64,000 nucleotides of DNA from an uncultured Verrucomicrobiota bacterium (lineage in GTDB: Bacteria; Verrucomicrobiota; Verrucomicrobiia; Opitutales; Opitutaceae): contig CAIUGM010000027.1 in the NCBI GenBank assembly GCA_903898675.1, positions 62,001 to 126,000 of the forward strand, written 5' to 3'. Of this stretch, positions 62,275-64,000 are shown piece by piece. Under the pieces are notes generated by a model that was not told the origin of the DNA, searched no databases, and worked only from the letters and a program-made list of their open reading frames with translations. The translations under genes and the position numbers were made by a program. Position 1 is the first letter of the stretch. Each line of letters opens with the position of its first letter.

Positions 62275-63051
62275 ATGCCTCCGGCCATGAAGCTGCACCT
62301 GCTCCCTGTCCGCACCGCGGGCGCCGCCGAGAACATGGCGGTCGATTTCCTGCTGCTGCAGCGGTACCCGGGGCCGCCGGCGCCGCGCTTCCGGCATTAC
62401 GCCTGGCGCGGGCCGGCGTTCACCTTCGGCTTCAGCCAGAAGATCGCGTTTGTGCGCGCGGCGCTCGCAGCGGACCTGCCCTGCGACCTCTGCCGCCGGC
62501 CCACCGGCGGCGGGATCGTGGATCATCGCAACGACTGGACCTATTCTTTGGTCCTGCCCCGCGGCCTTCCGCTCTACGACGAGCCAGCGCCACGTTCCTA
62601 CCGGGTGATCCATGAATGCCTGACCGCGACACTCGTGGCCCTGGGCCAGCCGGCCGTGGTGAAGATGCAGTGTGAGCCGGAGTCCTCCTGTGGGAGTGAG
62701 CTTGCGCGCGACTCCGGGGATTTATCGCGAGCAAGCTCGCTCCCACAGGTTGGTCCAGGCGTCTGCTTCCAGCGCGCGGAACTCTACGATGTCGTGAATT
62801 CCCGCACCGGCGCGAAGATCGCCGGCGCGGCGCAGAAACGGAACAAGCACGGCCTGCTCTTCCAGGGCTCGATCGAAAAAAGCAGCGTCGCGCCCCTCGA
62901 CTGGGCGGATTTTCAGGAACGGTTCACCGCTGCGCTGGCGCAGGTCCTGGGAGTCGAGGCGGCTGTGACCCCCTGGCCTGAATTGCACGAGGACGAAGTC
63001 TCGGGCCTGATCGAGCAATACTCCGCGCCCGAGTGGATCGAGTACCGGTGA
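62275..63051 (+). CDS. lipoate-protein ligase-like protein with in-frame REP-like insert
   Basis: 258 residues (ATG 62275; ATG 62287 is equally possible). The LplA/BPL fold is shown by AENMAVDFLLLQRY, RRPTGGGIVDHRNDWTYSLV and the lysine motif KIAGAAQKRNKHGLLFQGS. Such proteins attach or transfer lipoyl or octanoyl groups. About 21 codons around residues 138-158 (SCGSELARDSGDLSRASSLP) are encoded by a REP-like inverted repeat at 62687-62749 and break the fold between GQPAVVKM and the CFQRAELYDVV strand. The frame is kept. Activity of the product is uncertain. Confidence 0.82.
   Translation: MPPAMKLHLLPVRTAGAAENMAVDFLLLQRYPGPPAPRFRHYAWRGPAFTFGFSQKIAFVRAALAADLPCDLCRRPTGGGIVDHRNDWTYSLVLPRGLPLYDEPAPRSYRVIHECLTATLVALGQPAVVKMQCEPESSCGSELARDSGDLSRASSLPQVGPGVCFQRAELYDVVNSRTGAKIAGAAQKRNKHGLLFQGSIEKSSVAPLDWADFQERFTAALAQVLGVEAAVTPWPELHEDEVSGLIEQYSAPEWIEYR
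62687..62749. repeat. REP-like inverted repeat inside a coding sequence
   Basis: Left arm CCTGTGGGAGTGAGCTTGCG, right arm GAGCAAGCTCGCTCCCACAG then G, with a 15-base centre. The GTGGGAGCGAGCTTGCTCGC core is like the REP elements well known from Pseudomonas. Length 63 bases, a multiple of three, so the lipoate-ligase-like frame stays open. Confidence 0.85.
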
Positions 63052-63063
63052 GGTCCTGAAAGC

Positions 63064-63135
63064 TGTAGCCGGGGTCGCTGACCCCGGAGGCCGCCCGCCC
63101 AGCTCCCAGACCGGGGTCACCGACCCCCGGCTACA
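63064..63135. repeat. intergenic inverted repeat, family TGTAGCCGGGGTC, copy 3
   Basis: Left arm TGTAGCCGGGGTCGCTGACC, right arm GGGGTCACCGACCCCCGGCT then ACA; the right arm has one substitution and one inserted C. It begins 13 bases after the lipoate-ligase-like stop. Confidence 0.88.
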
Positions 63136-63196
63136 GGCTTCGCCGCCGCCGCTCCGTCTTTGACTCCCGCTGCGCCGCGGCCAAGGGTGCAGGCTT

Positions 63197-64000
63197 ATGA
63201 AATTCCCGCGCCTTCTCTCGTTGGCTCTCACGCTCGTGCTGGCGGTGACCGTCTTCGCCGCCGACAAGCACCCCCTCACCCCGCAGGACATCTGGGCCAT
63301 GAAGCGCCTGGGCAGCCCCGCCCTTTCGCCGGACGGCAAGACCGCGGCCTTCACCGTCCAGGAATGGTCGGTCGAGAAAAACAAGGGCACCACGAATCTC
63401 TGGCTCGTGGCCGTCGCCGGCGGTGAACCGCGCCGGCTCACCACCGCGCAGGCGGCGGACGGCTCGCCGGTCTGGAGCCCGGACGGCACGCGGCTCGCCT
63501 TCATTTCCAAGCGCGGCGACGACGAAAACAATTCGCTCTACGTCATGCCCATCGATGGCGGCGAACCCGAGAAAATCCTGGAGCTCCCCTTCGGCGTGGC
63601 CAGCCCTCGGTGGATGCCCGACGGCAAGGGCATCATTGTCGCCACGGTCGTGATTCCCGAGCTGGCCGGCACGCTGACCAAGGCTGATCTCGCCGCGATG
63701 CGAAAGGAAATCAAGCACCGCCGGGATTCCAAGATGACGGCGAAAGTCACCGAGAACCGCCAGTACCGCTATTTCGACCACTACATCACGGACAGCGTGG
63801 CCAACCGGCTGCTGCTCGTGGACGTCGCCACGAAGGAGATCAAGGATCTCATGCCAAAATGGGACCGCCTCTTCACCGTGAGCGGCGAGATCTTCTATGA
63901 TCTCGCGCCCGATGGCCGGACGCTGGCGGTCACGCTCAACACCACCCCGCCGCCCTATCGCGACTTTCCCAACGACGACGTATATCTCGTCCCGACCGAC
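63197..64000 (+). CDS. S9 family serine peptidase (5' part, runs off the window)
   Basis: 268 residues are visible from ATG 63197 and the frame is still open at base 64000. Signal peptide MKFPRLLSLALTLVLAVTVF followed by AADKHPLTPQDIWAMKRLGS and WD40/TolB-like beta-propeller blades (PALSPDGKTAAFTV, PVWSPDGTRLAFIS, PRWMPDGKGIIVA). This is the N-terminal propeller of prolyl-oligopeptidase-type S9 enzymes (dipeptidyl or acylaminoacyl peptidases). The catalytic Ser domain lies outside the window. Confidence 0.88.
   Translation, partial: MKFPRLLSLALTLVLAVTVFAADKHPLTPQDIWAMKRLGSPALSPDGKTAAFTVQEWSVEKNKGTTNLWLVAVAGGEPRRLTTAQAADGSPVWSPDGTRLAFISKRGDDENNSLYVMPIDGGEPEKILELPFGVASPRWMPDGKGIIVATVVIPELAGTLTKADLAAMRKEIKHRRDSKMTAKVTENRQYRYFDHYITDSVANRLLLVDVATKEIKDLMPKWDRLFTVSGEIFYDLAPDGRTLAVTLNTTPPPYRDFPNDDVYLVPTD

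Noticed and set aside
1-64000. CRISPR arrays, prophage or transposase genes
   Set aside because: No regularly spaced direct repeats, no phage structural or integrase genes and no transposase-like proteins were seen; the repeats found are inverted and dispersed.

Overview
The window is high-G+C, gene-dense bacterial chromosome. Gene content (single-chain glycyl-tRNA synthetase, OmpH, many secreted or TonB-domain proteins, a GH9 cellulase-like enzyme, AmpG-like MFS carriers, DUF1643, DUF4202 and DUF2721 proteins) together with several families of intergenic inverted repeats most resembles the Opitutaceae (Verrucomicrobiota). That placement is an inference from protein character, not a search result. 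I see no rRNA, tRNA, CRISPR array, prophage or transposase gene.

Layout. 1-4.5 kb: the 3' part of an RND efflux permease, then a small DUF2892 / c-type haem / rhodanese cluster. 4.5-8.3 kb (minus strand): a PuuD-like membrane protein with a cytochrome tail, prmB, an M50 protease of visibly lower G+C, and a TPR protein. 8.7-9.2 kb: a small secreted TonB-domain protein. 9.3-16.8 kb: a complete histidine operon hisG-D-C-B-H-A-F-IE, preceded by an 11-codon leader with five consecutive His codons and an intrinsic terminator, i.e. a classical attenuator. Gene order, the fused HisB and the fused HisIE all match the enterobacterial operon. 16.8-22.6 kb: YceI, Mpo1-like, TonB-domain and HtrA/Deg genes, then glyQS. 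22.7-27 kb: a SWIM-SNF2 helicase and a DUF1643 protein. 27.1-34.2 kb: an MFS carrier, a GH9 enzyme and a mutarotase-like secreted protein in one apparent operon, then an ABC exporter. 34.3-40 kb: DUF2721, DUF4202, haem-binding, repeat-rich secreted, a second AmpG-like MFS, and threonine deaminase. 40-47.1 kb: a RelE-like protein with pssA, dnaN, membrane and cNMP-domain proteins, gnd, and a beta/gamma-crystallin protein. 47.2-54.7 kb: gmk, miaB, a metallophosphatase, OmpH and rlmN. 54.7-64 kb: a TIGR01777 epimerase, two NtrB-like histidine kinases, MarC, an M20 peptidase, TauE/SafE, pdxH, a lipoate-ligase-like gene carrying an in-frame REP-like insert, and the start of an S9 peptidase.

What stands out. 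(1) The His-codon leader plus terminator in front of an enterobacterial-type his operon. (2) At least eight distinct families of intergenic inverted repeats, several with two or three copies here, some of which supply the stop codon (miaB), a possible start (DUF1643) or in-frame internal codons (the lipoate-ligase-like gene). (3) A histidine kinase with a LOV-like PAS domain lacking the photo-active Cys and a receiver domain lacking its phospho-acceptor Asp. (4) A threonine deaminase whose conserved N-terminus has no canonical start codon.

Shine-Dalgarno sequences are patchy: clear ones precede hisB, hisH and hisA, while many other starts have none. Starts were therefore chosen mainly from signal peptides, conserved N-termini and overlaps.
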